Assembly: GCA_001657325.1 (NCBI GenBank)
Contig: LWRO01000006.1
Location: forward strand, 124,001 to 188,000
Source: Geitlerinema sp. BBD 1991-9
GTDB lineage: Bacteria; Cyanobacteriota; Cyanobacteriia; Cyanobacteriales; Geitlerinemataceae
DNA: 64,000 nt
Direction of reading: 5' to 3'
Position 1 is the first letter of the stretch, and every line of letters begins with the position of its first letter. The position numbers were made by a program, and so were the translations under genes. Under the pieces are notes generated by a model. The model searched no databases and was not told where the DNA came from. It worked only from the letters and a program-made list of their open reading frames with translations. Of the stretch, positions 38,079 through 46,455 are shown piece after piece.

Positions 38079-39656
38079 ATGGATTTTCCTTGGCTGACTA
38101 CAATTATTTTGTTTCCCATCGTTGCCGCTTTGTTCGTGCCGTTCGTGCCGGATAAAGACGGGCGGACAGTGCGTTGGTATTCCCTCGTTATCGGACTGAT
38201 CGATTTTTGCCTCATTGTTTATGCGTTCTACACGCAATACGACCTGAACGACCCAGGGTTGCAACTGGTCGAACGTTATTCCTGGATTCCCCAAATTAAC
38301 CTGAATTGGTCGGTCGGGGCAGATGGGTTGTCGATGCCCCTGATTATTTTGACGGGCTTCATCACCACCCTGGCGATTCTCGCCGCCTGGCCGGTTTCGT
38401 TTAAACCGAAACTGTTTCATTTTTTGATGTTGGCGATGTACGGCGGACAAATTGCCGTGTTTGCCGTTCAAGATCTGTTGGTGTTTTTCCTCGCTTGGGA
38501 ACTGGAACTCATTCCGGTTTATCTAATTTTGGCCATCTGGGGTGGAAAAAAACGCCAGTACGCTGCCACGAAGTTCATTCTCTATACGGCGGGAGGATCG
38601 CTGTTCATTTTGGTCGCCGCCCTCACGATGGCTTTCTACGGCGATTCGGTGACGTTCGATATGCAGGAGATCGCCCTGAAAGATTACGGGTTGGCCCTGC
38701 AATTGTGGCTGTATGCGGCGTTCCTCATCGCTTACGGGGTCAAACTGCCGATTTTCCCCCTCCACACTTGGCTTCCCGACGCGCATGGTGAAGCAACGGC
38801 ACCGGCTCATATGTTGCTGGCCGGTATTCTGCTGAAGATGGGGGGATATGCCCTGATTCGCATGAACGCCGGAATGTTGCCAGACGCGCACGCGGTATTT
38901 GCCCCAGCGTTGGTGATTTTGGGGGTCGTGAATATTATCTATGCGGCGTTAACGTCGTTTGCCCAACGGAACTTGAAACGAAAGATCGCCTATTCGTCGA
39001 TTTCTCACATGGGATTCGTCCTCATCGGGATCGCGTCGTACACCGATCTCGGTTTGAGTGGGGCGGTGTTGCAAATGGTGTCTCACGGCCTCATTGGGGC
39101 GAGTTTGTTCTTCTTGGTCGGCTGTACTTACGATCGAACTCATACGTTGATGCTCGATGAAATGGGTGGAGTCGGACAGAAGATGAAGAAGGTCTTCGCC
39201 ATGTGGACGACTTGTTCTCTGGCCTCTCTCGCGTTACCGGGGATGAGTGGCTTTATCGCCGAGTTGATGGTGTTTGTCGGCTTTGCCACGAGTGACGCTT
39301 ACAGTTTGACGTTCCGCATTGTTGTCGTTTTCCTCGCAGCGGTAGGCGTGATTCTAACGCCGATTTACCTGTTGTCGATGCTGCGGGAAATTCTCTACGG
39401 TCCGGAAAACAAGGAACTCGTAGAACACGAAGTTCTCGTGGACGCGGAACCTCGCGAAGTCTTTATTATCGGCTCGCTGTTGGTGCCGATTATTGGAATC
39501 GGGCTGTATCCGAAGATTTTGACGCAAATGTACGATGCGACGACGGTAGAGCTGACGGCGAGATTGCGCGATGCTGTCCCGACGCTTGCGCCGGATAGCA
39601 AAGTGGCCGTGCAGCCGTTGCCATTCCAGATTAAAACGGCTCCGTCGATCGATTAA
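38079..39656 (+). CDS. ndhD: NAD(P)H-quinone oxidoreductase subunit 4 (NdhD)
   Basis: A 525-residue proton-pumping membrane subunit of NDH-1. Features are the start [20 protein letters not shown], the loop [20 protein letters not shown], the channel motifs [20 protein letters not shown] and [20 protein letters not shown], and [16 protein letters not shown]. Around 14 helices are visible. It is of the NdhD1/NdhD2 type that partners NdhF1, matching its neighbour. Transcription should stop at the strong terminator 35 nt downstream. Confidence 0.96.
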   Translation: MDFPWLTTIILFPIVAALFVPFVPDKDGRTVRWYSLVIGLIDFCLIVYAFYTQYDLNDPGLQLVERYSWIPQINLNWSVGADGLSMPLIILTGFITTLAILAAWPVSFKPKLFHFLMLAMYGGQIAVFAVQDLLVFFLAWELELIPVYLILAIWGGKKRQYAATKFILYTAGGSLFILVAALTMAFYGDSVTFDMQEIALKDYGLALQLWLYAAFLIAYGVKLPIFPLHTWLPDAHGEATAPAHMLLAGILLKMGGYALIRMNAGMLPDAHAVFAPALVILGVVNIIYAALTSFAQRNLKRKIAYSSISHMGFVLIGIASYTDLGLSGAVLQMVSHGLIGASLFFLVGCTYDRTHTLMLDEMGGVGQKMKKVFAMWTTCSLASLALPGMSGFIAELMVFVGFATSDAYSLTFRIVVVFLAAVGVILTPIYLLSMLREILYGPENKELVEHEVLVDAEPREVFIIGSLLVPIIGIGLYPKILTQMYDATTVELTARLRDAVPTLAPDSKVAVQPLPFQIKTAPSID

Positions 39657-39690
39657 TCGTTTGCTCTTTCAGCAATTTGATTCGATGGCT

Positions 39691-39720
39691 AACCTCGGTT
39701 TTTGACAACCGAGGTTTTTT
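39691..39720 (+). terminator. Intrinsic terminator of ndhD
   Basis: AACCTCGGTT (39691-39700) and AACCGAGGTT (39707-39716) pair around TTTGAC and run into TTTTTT. It is a textbook terminator, 35 nt after the ndhD stop. Confidence 0.88.
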
Positions 39721-39867
39721 GTTGTGAATACCTGAGAAAAAATGGTTCTCTTGGAATTGCGGTGGTATTAGGTTTTGGCGTCTCATAAGTTCTGCTTGTA
39801 AACCTAAGTCCAGCCGACCTAAAACAATTCTCGATCGAGTTATTTTTGTAATGATTAGTAACAAAAA

Positions 39868-40401
39868 ATGGCAATTGCCGTAAAAATGGCTGGTTTTGAG
39901 CGAGAGAACTATAGAATCTCTCAGTTGACCTTAAAACCAATGGCTCCAATAGAACACGCTCCATTGAGACTGATGCCTCAACTCAGTTGTTGGCTGAACG
40001 AGTCGACGATCTCCCCCGATCGTCAACTCCCCTCACTCTGGCGTTTGACTTTCCCCGTCAACCCATTACAGTTTCGGAAGCAAGCTCGCTTGTGTGCAGA
40101 ATTGAGTAAACAACTCTCGTTCGAGAACGATCGTGAAATTTCCCTATTTTTGGGGATTATGCCCGCCATCGTACCCAACGAAATGGATTTGTGGGTTAGA
40201 ATTTGTTCTCAGAATAGCACTTCATTCCTTCCCAGCAATCTAAAGCTCATGATTCTCGACGCAGATCGAGAGGTGGTCATGCAAGCCACCACTCGCGAAA
40301 CCCACAGACTTCAACTGGAGTTTAGTGGAGAAATTGGTGAAATATTTGGAATTCAATTAGAATTTCAAAACTTTAAATTTTCCGAACAGTTTCAAATCTG
40401 A
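39868..40401 (+). CDS. DUF1822-like protein upstream of a CHAT gene
   Basis: A 177-residue soluble protein. The C-terminal part (LWVRICSQNSTSFLPSNLKL, LMILDADREVVMQ, LQLEFSGEIGEIFGIQLEF) has the pattern I associate with the C-terminus of the cyanobacterial DUF1822 family, genes of which often precede CHAT-domain genes. The middle region of full-length DUF1822 proteins is missing, so this is a short version, or a diverged relative. It has no signal peptide. The CHAT gene starts 37 nt downstream on the same strand. Function is unknown. Confidence 0.6.
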   Translation: MAIAVKMAGFERENYRISQLTLKPMAPIEHAPLRLMPQLSCWLNESTISPDRQLPSLWRLTFPVNPLQFRKQARLCAELSKQLSFENDREISLFLGIMPAIVPNEMDLWVRICSQNSTSFLPSNLKLMILDADREVVMQATTRETHRLQLEFSGEIGEIFGIQLEFQNFKFSEQFQI

Positions 40402-40438
40402 GCTAAGTACTGCCGATCGATTGTCAAGGGGAAGCATC

Positions 40439-42406
40439 ATGATCAAACACGTTGTCCTCAAGATTGAAGGCCATGTCGAACAGCAAGACTGTCGAGTAAC
40501 GCTCGAAATTGGTATCGACAATCAGCGCCCCCATATTGAAAAAATTGCATATTTACCGGCAAACCCCGATCTCGCTCGAGCGATTCAAGAGCATTGGCAA
40601 GATAAATATCGTCAAGCGGGCTCTCCTTGTTCCCGTAAACAGAATTCTCAGTATTCTCGAGATTTAAACTCAATCCGAGGATTGTTAAAATACGGGATTG
40701 ATTATCGAATTAAAGTTAAAAGGATACTTCATGACGGACAAATTAAGCGGCTAAAAGAATGCCAGGAATCGGCCGATGTTGTCGAGAAAAAGTTTCAGGA
40801 ATGGATCGGTTCTCCTAGTTTTCAAGGCTTGGAACTTTGTTTGCGAGAAGAAGTAAGCCAGGAAGACGATATTTATATTACGCTTCGGACGGACGATCGA
40901 GATATTCAAAAGTTACCGTGGCATCTCTGGAAATTTTACCAACGCTATCAGAGATCGGAAATTTCGTTGAGTCCGTTGGTGGCGGCTCGATCGAACGGAA
41001 GTCAGCGAGTACCCTATCCTAAAGTTAGAATTTTAGCAATTCTCGGACACCAAGATGGTATTGATGTTAACAAAGATCGAGAGTTTCTAGAGAATTTACC
41101 GAACGCTGAAGTGACGTTTTTACCAGAACCCAAACGCCAAGAAATCAACGATAAACTTTGGGAACAAGCCTGGGATATTATCTTTTTTGCGGGACACAGC
41201 GAGACGGAAGGAGAAACGGGTAAAATTTACATCAATCCCGATGAAAGTTTAGAAATTAAAGACCTTTGGTATGGGTTAAGGAAAGCGGTCGATCGCGGGC
41301 TGAAGCTGGCGATTTTTAACTCCTGTGATGGTTTGGGTTTGGCGCAAAAAATTGACGATTGGCAAATTCCGATTGCGATTGTAATGCGGGAGTTGGTTCC
41401 CGATCGAGTCGCTCAGGAGTTTTTGAAATTTTTTCTCGATCGATTTGTGCAAGGGGTTCCGTTTCATTTGGCGGTTCGGGAAGCGAGGGAGCAATTGCAG
41501 GGTTTAGAAGGGGAGTTTCCCTGTGCGAGTTGGCTTCCAGTGATTTGTCAACATCCGACGGAATCGCTGTTAAACTGGGAGGATTTTTATCAGGCTGAAG
41601 ATTCGACATCGACATCCGAGAGTGCTTTTTCAAGCGTTGAAAGTGATATTGTTTGTGACGAGAAAAATGAAGGCAAAAAGAAATCCGTGTTACCGCTATG
41701 GAAGCCTTCTTTTTACAATAGGTTGGTTTTATCGATTTTTGCGATCCTGCTCGTAGGATTCAATGAAATTATCAGTCCTAGATTGTCGTTATTTTTTAAC
41801 AAAAAAGGTATTTTTTATGTCAACGAACTTTACCGAAAAAATGATGAGATCGATCGAAGTCTTTATTGGCGAAAAGCTAAATTCTATATCAATCTTGCAT
41901 TTATTCTAGACAGCAAAAATCCAAAAATTAATAACAACCTGGGATATATCTACGAAGACATGACAAACCTTGACAAAGCCAAGTATCTTTACGAACTTGC
42001 TCTGAAGTCAGGAAATTCTTCTAGCTGCAATAGTTTGGGGCGTTTGTCTATTATAGATGGCAGCTATGAACGAGCTGCTAAGATACTTATACATTGTCAC
42101 AATCTCGTCAAAACAGAAGAAAAAAGGTTTCGTGTTTTAAAAAATCAAGGATGGCTTGAATACGAGCGTCAAAATTACCTGCAAGCCATCGATTTTTTGA
42201 CCCGAGCGATAGATATTGCACCTGAAAACTATGAAGGATATTGTTTACTTTCACTGGCACAAGATAAACTCAATAAAACAGATTTAGCGATTCCAAATGC
42301 CTCAAAATGTATTGAGTTTAGTCAAGATAAATATGCTTTGCGATCCGAAGAACAACAATGGCGACAGCAAAATCTAGAAATTTTGGAGAAGACCCAGAAA
42401 AAATGA
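40439..42406 (+). CDS. CHAT-domain protease with membrane helix and C-terminal TPR
   Basis: A 655-residue protein. Residues 1-190 are an unnamed domain common before CHAT. Residues about 200-390 are a caspase-like CHAT domain with the catalytic pair histidine 253 (IIFFAGHSETEG) and cysteine 296 (LAIFNSCDGLGLA). A single membrane segment near 427-445 (RLVLSIFAILLVGFNEIIS) follows, then a TPR region (about 460-650; NLGYIYEDMTNLDKAKYLYE). With no signal peptide, the protease should face the cytoplasm and the TPR the periplasm. ATG 40439 has GGGGAAG ahead of it. From 41.69 kb the gene is clearly more AT-rich. Its stop overlaps the start of the next gene (ATGA). Confidence 0.86.
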   Translation: MIKHVVLKIEGHVEQQDCRVTLEIGIDNQRPHIEKIAYLPANPDLARAIQEHWQDKYRQAGSPCSRKQNSQYSRDLNSIRGLLKYGIDYRIKVKRILHDGQIKRLKECQESADVVEKKFQEWIGSPSFQGLELCLREEVSQEDDIYITLRTDDRDIQKLPWHLWKFYQRYQRSEISLSPLVAARSNGSQRVPYPKVRILAILGHQDGIDVNKDREFLENLPNAEVTFLPEPKRQEINDKLWEQAWDIIFFAGHSETEGETGKIYINPDESLEIKDLWYGLRKAVDRGLKLAIFNSCDGLGLAQKIDDWQIPIAIVMRELVPDRVAQEFLKFFLDRFVQGVPFHLAVREAREQLQGLEGEFPCASWLPVICQHPTESLLNWEDFYQAEDSTSTSESAFSSVESDIVCDEKNEGKKKSVLPLWKPSFYNRLVLSIFAILLVGFNEIISPRLSLFFNKKGIFYVNELYRKNDEIDRSLYWRKAKFYINLAFILDSKNPKINNNLGYIYEDMTNLDKAKYLYELALKSGNSSSCNSLGRLSIIDGSYERAAKILIHCHNLVKTEEKRFRVLKNQGWLEYERQNYLQAIDFLTRAIDIAPENYEGYCLLSLAQDKLNKTDLAIPNASKCIEFSQDKYALRSEEQQWRQQNLEILEKTQKK

Positions 42407-43191
42407 CAATGCAACTGTTTAAACTCTCGTTTTTGCAGCTTTTATCTGCACTGAGCGGATCGATTCTCTTGTTAACATTCAAGCTTCCCTTGCAAATGGG
42501 AACACATCCTCTCATCGCAGCAGAGCTACCTTTAGAGATCGGCAAAATCAACCCACTGACCAAGGAAGAAATACCACCTTGCAACGAGGAAGATGGTTGC
42601 GATCGACCCGTTCTCGATCGATCGATCCCGCATCTCATTTCACCCCGAGCCACTTTGGTAACGGTATCGGCAACAGATAACCTAATCTTGTGGTGGTCTG
42701 CGGTGGAAGTTCCCAACTATACGCCCAACTATACCGTCCGCATTCGAGGACTTGACGGGACGAATTGGGAACGCGACGTTCGAGATACGGTGACAGTTTA
42801 CAACGGAGAGCCGTTACAACCGGGAGGACGATATATTATCAGCGTAGACGCTCACAATGGCGAACAACCGGCCGAGTCGATTTTTCAAGTGATGACGGTT
42901 GAAGAAGAAGCCGAGATCGATCGTCAAATTGCCGAACTCGAAACTGCCAATTTAAGCGAAGTCGATCGACTGTTGGAAACGGCGAAAATTTACCGAGAAG
43001 CTGGAGCGTTTAGCGAAGCGATCGCCGTACTCAAAACCGCCATCGAGTTGTTTCCAGAAACCCCCAAACTCTACTGTGAAATTACGTCGATTTACCAAGA
43101 GCATTACAGCGAACTGATGGCGTTGGACTTTTATCAAGCCTTCGTTCACCGAGGACGTGAATTAGGCGCAACTTGTCCGACTATTCCCTAA
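42403..43191 (+). CDS. Exported Fn3-like/TPR protein, coupled to the CHAT protease
   Basis: A 262-residue protein. Residues 1-38 look like a signal peptide or anchor (FLQLLSALSGSILLLTF). A beta-rich segment (about 80-165; LILWWSAVEVPNYTPNYTVR, LQPGGRYIISVDAHNGEQP) resembles a fibronectin-III/Ig domain. The end is TPR-like (AGAFSEAIAVLKTAIELFPE). Its ATG overlaps the TGA of the CHAT gene, which implies translational coupling. If exported, its TPR could meet the periplasmic TPR of the CHAT protein. I know of no assigned function. Confidence 0.72.
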   Translation: MTMQLFKLSFLQLLSALSGSILLLTFKLPLQMGTHPLIAAELPLEIGKINPLTKEEIPPCNEEDGCDRPVLDRSIPHLISPRATLVTVSATDNLILWWSAVEVPNYTPNYTVRIRGLDGTNWERDVRDTVTVYNGEPLQPGGRYIISVDAHNGEQPAESIFQVMTVEEEAEIDRQIAELETANLSEVDRLLETAKIYREAGAFSEAIAVLKTAIELFPETPKLYCEITSIYQEHYSELMALDFYQAFVHRGRELGATCPTIP

Positions 43192-43220
43192 CGGCGGTAT
43201 CTGTCTCGACCGATTTCAGA

Positions 43221-43247
43221 AACCCGGTATCTCGAAGATACCGGGTT
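43221..43247. terminator. Perfect 12-bp hairpin after the exported Fn3/TPR gene
   Basis: AACCCGGTATCT (43221-43232) pairs with AGATACCGGGTT (43236-43247) around CGA, followed by TCTCG. It is 30 nt past the stop codon. The sequence type recurs as a dispersed repeat in cyanobacteria. Confidence 0.65.
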
Positions 43248-43259
43248 TCTCGTGGGTTT

Positions 43260-43427
43260 CTCCGCCTGTGATACCATTTCTCGATAATCCTGCTAGAGCA
43301 GCGGTACAAAAGTGCTGGGTGCGACGCGAAAATCTCATGAACTGGATTTTAAAGCCATTTTTCGTCCGCGTAACACACCCTACCATTACTCCGCCTGTGA
43401 TACCATTTCTCGATAATCCTGCTAGAG
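43260..43427. repeat. 39-bp perfect direct repeat
   Basis: The sequence beginning CTCCGCCTGTGATACCATTT occurs at 43260-43298 and again at 43389-43427, 129 bp apart, identical over 39 bp. The second copy is followed by the GGGCGAAC inverted repeat. Confidence 0.85.
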
Positions 43428-43506
43428 ATCCTCGGCTGAACTCGGGCGAACACCGTTCGCCCCTACAGACATCTATGGCATGAATTTTTAAAAATGGTAT
43501 GAAATG

Positions 43507-46455
43507 CTATCGCCAATTTCCCACCAACACGAAGGGAGACCAATAATGGGGGTTTTGATAAGCTTCCCCGGCTTCCCCGCGAATTAAAGCAATTTGTGCT
43601 TGTCGCAGGGCTTCCGCTTTGTTAAAGTCGTCGCGATCGCTGAGGGCATTGTAAAAGTATTGCATTAGCTGCGAGGTCGATCGATCGTTGACGTTCCACA
43701 GACTGCCGATAATGCTGCGAACGCCTGCACGAATGGCGATTCCTGCCATTCCTAACACTGCTCGATCGCTCTCTTGTGCTGTTTGACAAGCACTTAATAC
43801 CACTAAGTCGAGATCGTTGCGTCCGCTGGGATCGTCAACTTGTAAAATGTCGGCGAGTTCGGTCGATCGAAGCAATCGATCGACTACGATAAAGGTACTT
43901 TCGGCAAAGTTGCTAAACCGTCCGTGAGTTGCAATGTGTAAGATTGGATACTTGAGGGAATGGACACCCCGCTGCAAATTTTCGACGGTAAATGTTTCTT
44001 CAAAAAGCTGTTGCGTATCGGCGACTTCTTGAATTCCATTGAGTTCGTCGTCAATATATTTTAAGTTACTGAGTTGCGTTCCGGGTGCGATGCGAGTATC
44101 GTCGAGAACTAGGCTGTTAAAGTTTTGTCGCCCTGCGGCTAAAACGCGAATTTTGGGAGTTTCGAGACGTTTGGGAGCGAGGAGTTGTAAACTCGGCGCA
44201 ACAGCGATCGCGTACTTTTCAATTAAGTATCGTTCGCCGTCATAAAGGACAGACATGGGAACCGATCGCAATTGTCCATCTAAGACAAAGACGATTTGCG
44301 ACACCTCAGCGGCTTGTAAGTCTGTTTCGAGAGGTGCAATGATTTTTTGATAGGCTTGCTGTGCGAGAGATTTTAACTCAGATTTTTCTTTTAAAGAAAT
44401 CTCAAGAAATTCAAACGTCAGTCCGATCTCTCCAAACTCTCGGTAACGATAAAATCGATCGCCGCCAAAGTTTGCGATAATTTCTAGACGATCGAAAAAC
44501 AAAATTGCGTAAACTGTCGCGGTGTCAGAATCGATTTCAGTTAAATCGACGGGTTGAGTTTCTAAACAAGCGATTCCAAAAAAATCGTTGATTTCAGCAA
44601 TTTGTAACGCTTGAATTGTCTGGGCTGCGATTTGTAAAGCTTCTTGGGAAACTGCCTCGGGACGCAGCAACAAATCGGCGTATTCTCGATAGACGGGTTC
44701 GACGCGATCGCGGAAAGAAAAACGCGAGTCTGGATCGAGGGTGTTTAAATCTAATTGAATTATTGTTAGGATATCAAGTGCTTTTTTATAATAATTGAGG
44801 GTATTAAAATATATCGGTTCTAATTCTAAATTGATTGGATTCTGTTCTTTTGAAAAATAGCCCATTCTCCAATAAAGTCGATATAAAATCTCTCGTGTAT
44901 TGGCACGTTCAGCCCGTTCGATCGCCTGTAAAGTGATGAGTTTTGCCCTATCGAAATTTCGATCCTGTAAGGTGTAGAGACTCGCAAAGGCTTCTAAAAC
45001 GTAAGCTTGCGATCGATCGTCTCCTAACTGTTGCGCTTCCTCTTTCGCAAGGTTTAACTGGTTTTCGACTTCCACCAGCGAGAACCCTGGAACCGCAGGC
45101 GGTTCGGTGTCAGAAAGGCGATCGCAGTTTAACGCCAAACACGCAAACTTGACACGAGCCTCAACGGTGAAGCGACTGGGGGGAAGGGCTGTCAGTTGAG
45201 TTTGAATCGATCGAACCCGAGTTTCAATATCGTTCGGGTGGATTTCCTCTCGGGTTAAATCCCGAATTAACGCCAAAGCGTTCAGGTTCGATCGCAATTG
45301 CAAGGCAGGAGACGCGGTGCGAACCTCGGCGGCACGATGGTAATATTGAAGCGCCCGGTCAAACGCGATGTCTTCGTCTTGTTGAATGTTGAGTTCCCGA
45401 GCGCGACGGGCGGCGGAGGCTTCCGTATTCCCCAAATCGAGGGAGACACGAGCGATCGACTCCTCAGACGCGATCGTTTCAGCCATCTCCAAACTGCGTT
45501 TTAACACGATACGCGATCGATCGAATTCTCCGATCGATCTCAACCCATTCGCCAACCCCTGCAACACCGCCACAGAAACCGCCGGATTTTCCCGAATATC
45601 GATCGATCGCTGTATCTCTACAACATCCTCCATCGCCAAACCCTGACACTGCTCACTGCTCACTGCTCGCTGCTCACTGTAAAGTGGCGCATCCAACACC
45701 TGCAACACCGTATCGCAAGCTCGTCGCGCAAAGCCCATCCCCTGCAACGCTTGCGCCTGATTCAACAATCCCCCCGTCACCCCTTCCTCGTCAGAAAGGC
45801 GGCGGTAAATCTGCGTTGCATCGCGCCAACTGTCGTAAGCCAACTCCATTTCCCCGAGGGCGAATTGCAACTGACCCCGCGTGTTGAGAATGGCGGCGAA
45901 AATGCGTTGCGTACTTTCATCACGCCTTGCGTCGGGAACGCCGATGAGTTCGAGGCTAAGATCGATCGCCGTTCTCGCCGCCTCCCAATTTCCGAGTTTT
46001 TGATGCGTCAAACTGAGATAATTATGCGCCAATCCTCGAATCGATCGATGGATTTCACCATCGTTTAACAGCGGTTCGAGAACCGACAATGCCGCCTCGT
46101 AGTCGTTATTAATATAGTGCGATCGCCATCGATCGAATTGAGAATCGATCGTCTGTTGTTGCACGGTTCGCGGATTACCCATGCCCTCATCCCCCAACCC
46201 CTTCTCCCAATATTGGGAGAAGGGGAGAAAATCCATCCCCCCTACCCCCCTTTCAAAGGGGGGTAGGGGGGATGGATTTAGGGAGAGGGCTGCATCATGG
46301 GGATGCACTCCAGGCGATCGCGAACTCGCCACTTGTGGAACCATCACCGTAAACGCCGCGATCGCAATCCCCAAAACAACCCAACGCCACAATATTTTTA
46401 CAACACTTAAAACAGCAACGACTCGATCGAAAAATACAACCCCTCTTCTTGCCAC
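43507..46455 (-). CDS. TPR-CHAT domain protein
   Basis: A 982-residue protein. A hydrophobic N-terminal segment (WVVLGIAIAAFTVMVPQVAS) is probably a signal or anchor. A linker made of palindromic repeat DNA follows, then a long TPR region (about 80-560; IRGLAHNYLSLTHQKLGNWE). The C-terminal CHAT domain has histidine in YPILHIATHGRFSN and cysteine in LVVLSACQTAQES, and ends WSPFVLVGNW. GTG 46455 is chosen because GAGGGG precedes it; TTG 46497 and TTG 46392 are alternatives. It overlaps the 3' end of the upstream secretion gene by 49 nt, which suggests coupled translation. It may act outside the cytoplasm. Confidence 0.85.
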   Translation of the reverse strand: MARRGVVFFDRVVAVLSVVKILWRWVVLGIAIAAFTVMVPQVASSRSPGVHPHDAALSLNPSPLPPFERGVGGMDFLPFSQYWEKGLGDEGMGNPRTVQQQTIDSQFDRWRSHYINNDYEAALSVLEPLLNDGEIHRSIRGLAHNYLSLTHQKLGNWEAARTAIDLSLELIGVPDARRDESTQRIFAAILNTRGQLQFALGEMELAYDSWRDATQIYRRLSDEEGVTGGLLNQAQALQGMGFARRACDTVLQVLDAPLYSEQRAVSSEQCQGLAMEDVVEIQRSIDIRENPAVSVAVLQGLANGLRSIGEFDRSRIVLKRSLEMAETIASEESIARVSLDLGNTEASAARRARELNIQQDEDIAFDRALQYYHRAAEVRTASPALQLRSNLNALALIRDLTREEIHPNDIETRVRSIQTQLTALPPSRFTVEARVKFACLALNCDRLSDTEPPAVPGFSLVEVENQLNLAKEEAQQLGDDRSQAYVLEAFASLYTLQDRNFDRAKLITLQAIERAERANTREILYRLYWRMGYFSKEQNPINLELEPIYFNTLNYYKKALDILTIIQLDLNTLDPDSRFSFRDRVEPVYREYADLLLRPEAVSQEALQIAAQTIQALQIAEINDFFGIACLETQPVDLTEIDSDTATVYAILFFDRLEIIANFGGDRFYRYREFGEIGLTFEFLEISLKEKSELKSLAQQAYQKIIAPLETDLQAAEVSQIVFVLDGQLRSVPMSVLYDGERYLIEKYAIAVAPSLQLLAPKRLETPKIRVLAAGRQNFNSLVLDDTRIAPGTQLSNLKYIDDELNGIQEVADTQQLFEETFTVENLQRGVHSLKYPILHIATHGRFSNFAESTFIVVDRLLRSTELADILQVDDPSGRNDLDLVVLSACQTAQESDRAVLGMAGIAIRAGVRSIIGSLWNVNDRSTSQLMQYFYNALSDRDDFNKAEALRQAQIALIRGEAGEAYQNPHYWSPFVLVGNWR
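45647..45679. repeat. Heptamer repeat inside the TPR-CHAT gene
   Basis: Units of CACTGCT repeat four to five times in frame, coding on the minus strand for part of YSEQRAVSSEQCQG. This is the reverse complement of the AGCAGTG repeat upstream of obgE. Confidence 0.8.
46183..46289. repeat. Nested palindromes within the TPR-CHAT gene
   Basis: Two perfect palindromic elements are embedded in coding sequence: 46198-46225 (28 bp, centre AATATT) and 46231-46277 (arms of 23 bp, 1-nt loop). Outer arms GCCCTC (46183) and GAGGGC (46284) enclose both. On the minus strand they encode LNPSPLPPFERGVGGMDFLP and FSQYWEKGLGDEG with no stop codon. Confidence 0.85.

Larger units (their letters stand above)
43192..43506. 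other. 315-nt convergent spacer filled with repeats
   Basis: Between the two CHAT transcription units lie a perfect 12-bp hairpin (43221-43247), two copies of a 39-bp direct repeat and a small inverted repeat GGGCGAAC/GTTCGCCC (43444-43462). No gene is visible. Confidence 0.6.

Noticed and set aside
43260-43427. CRISPR array
   Set aside because: Only two repeat copies with a 90-bp spacer, no further units and no cas genes nearby.
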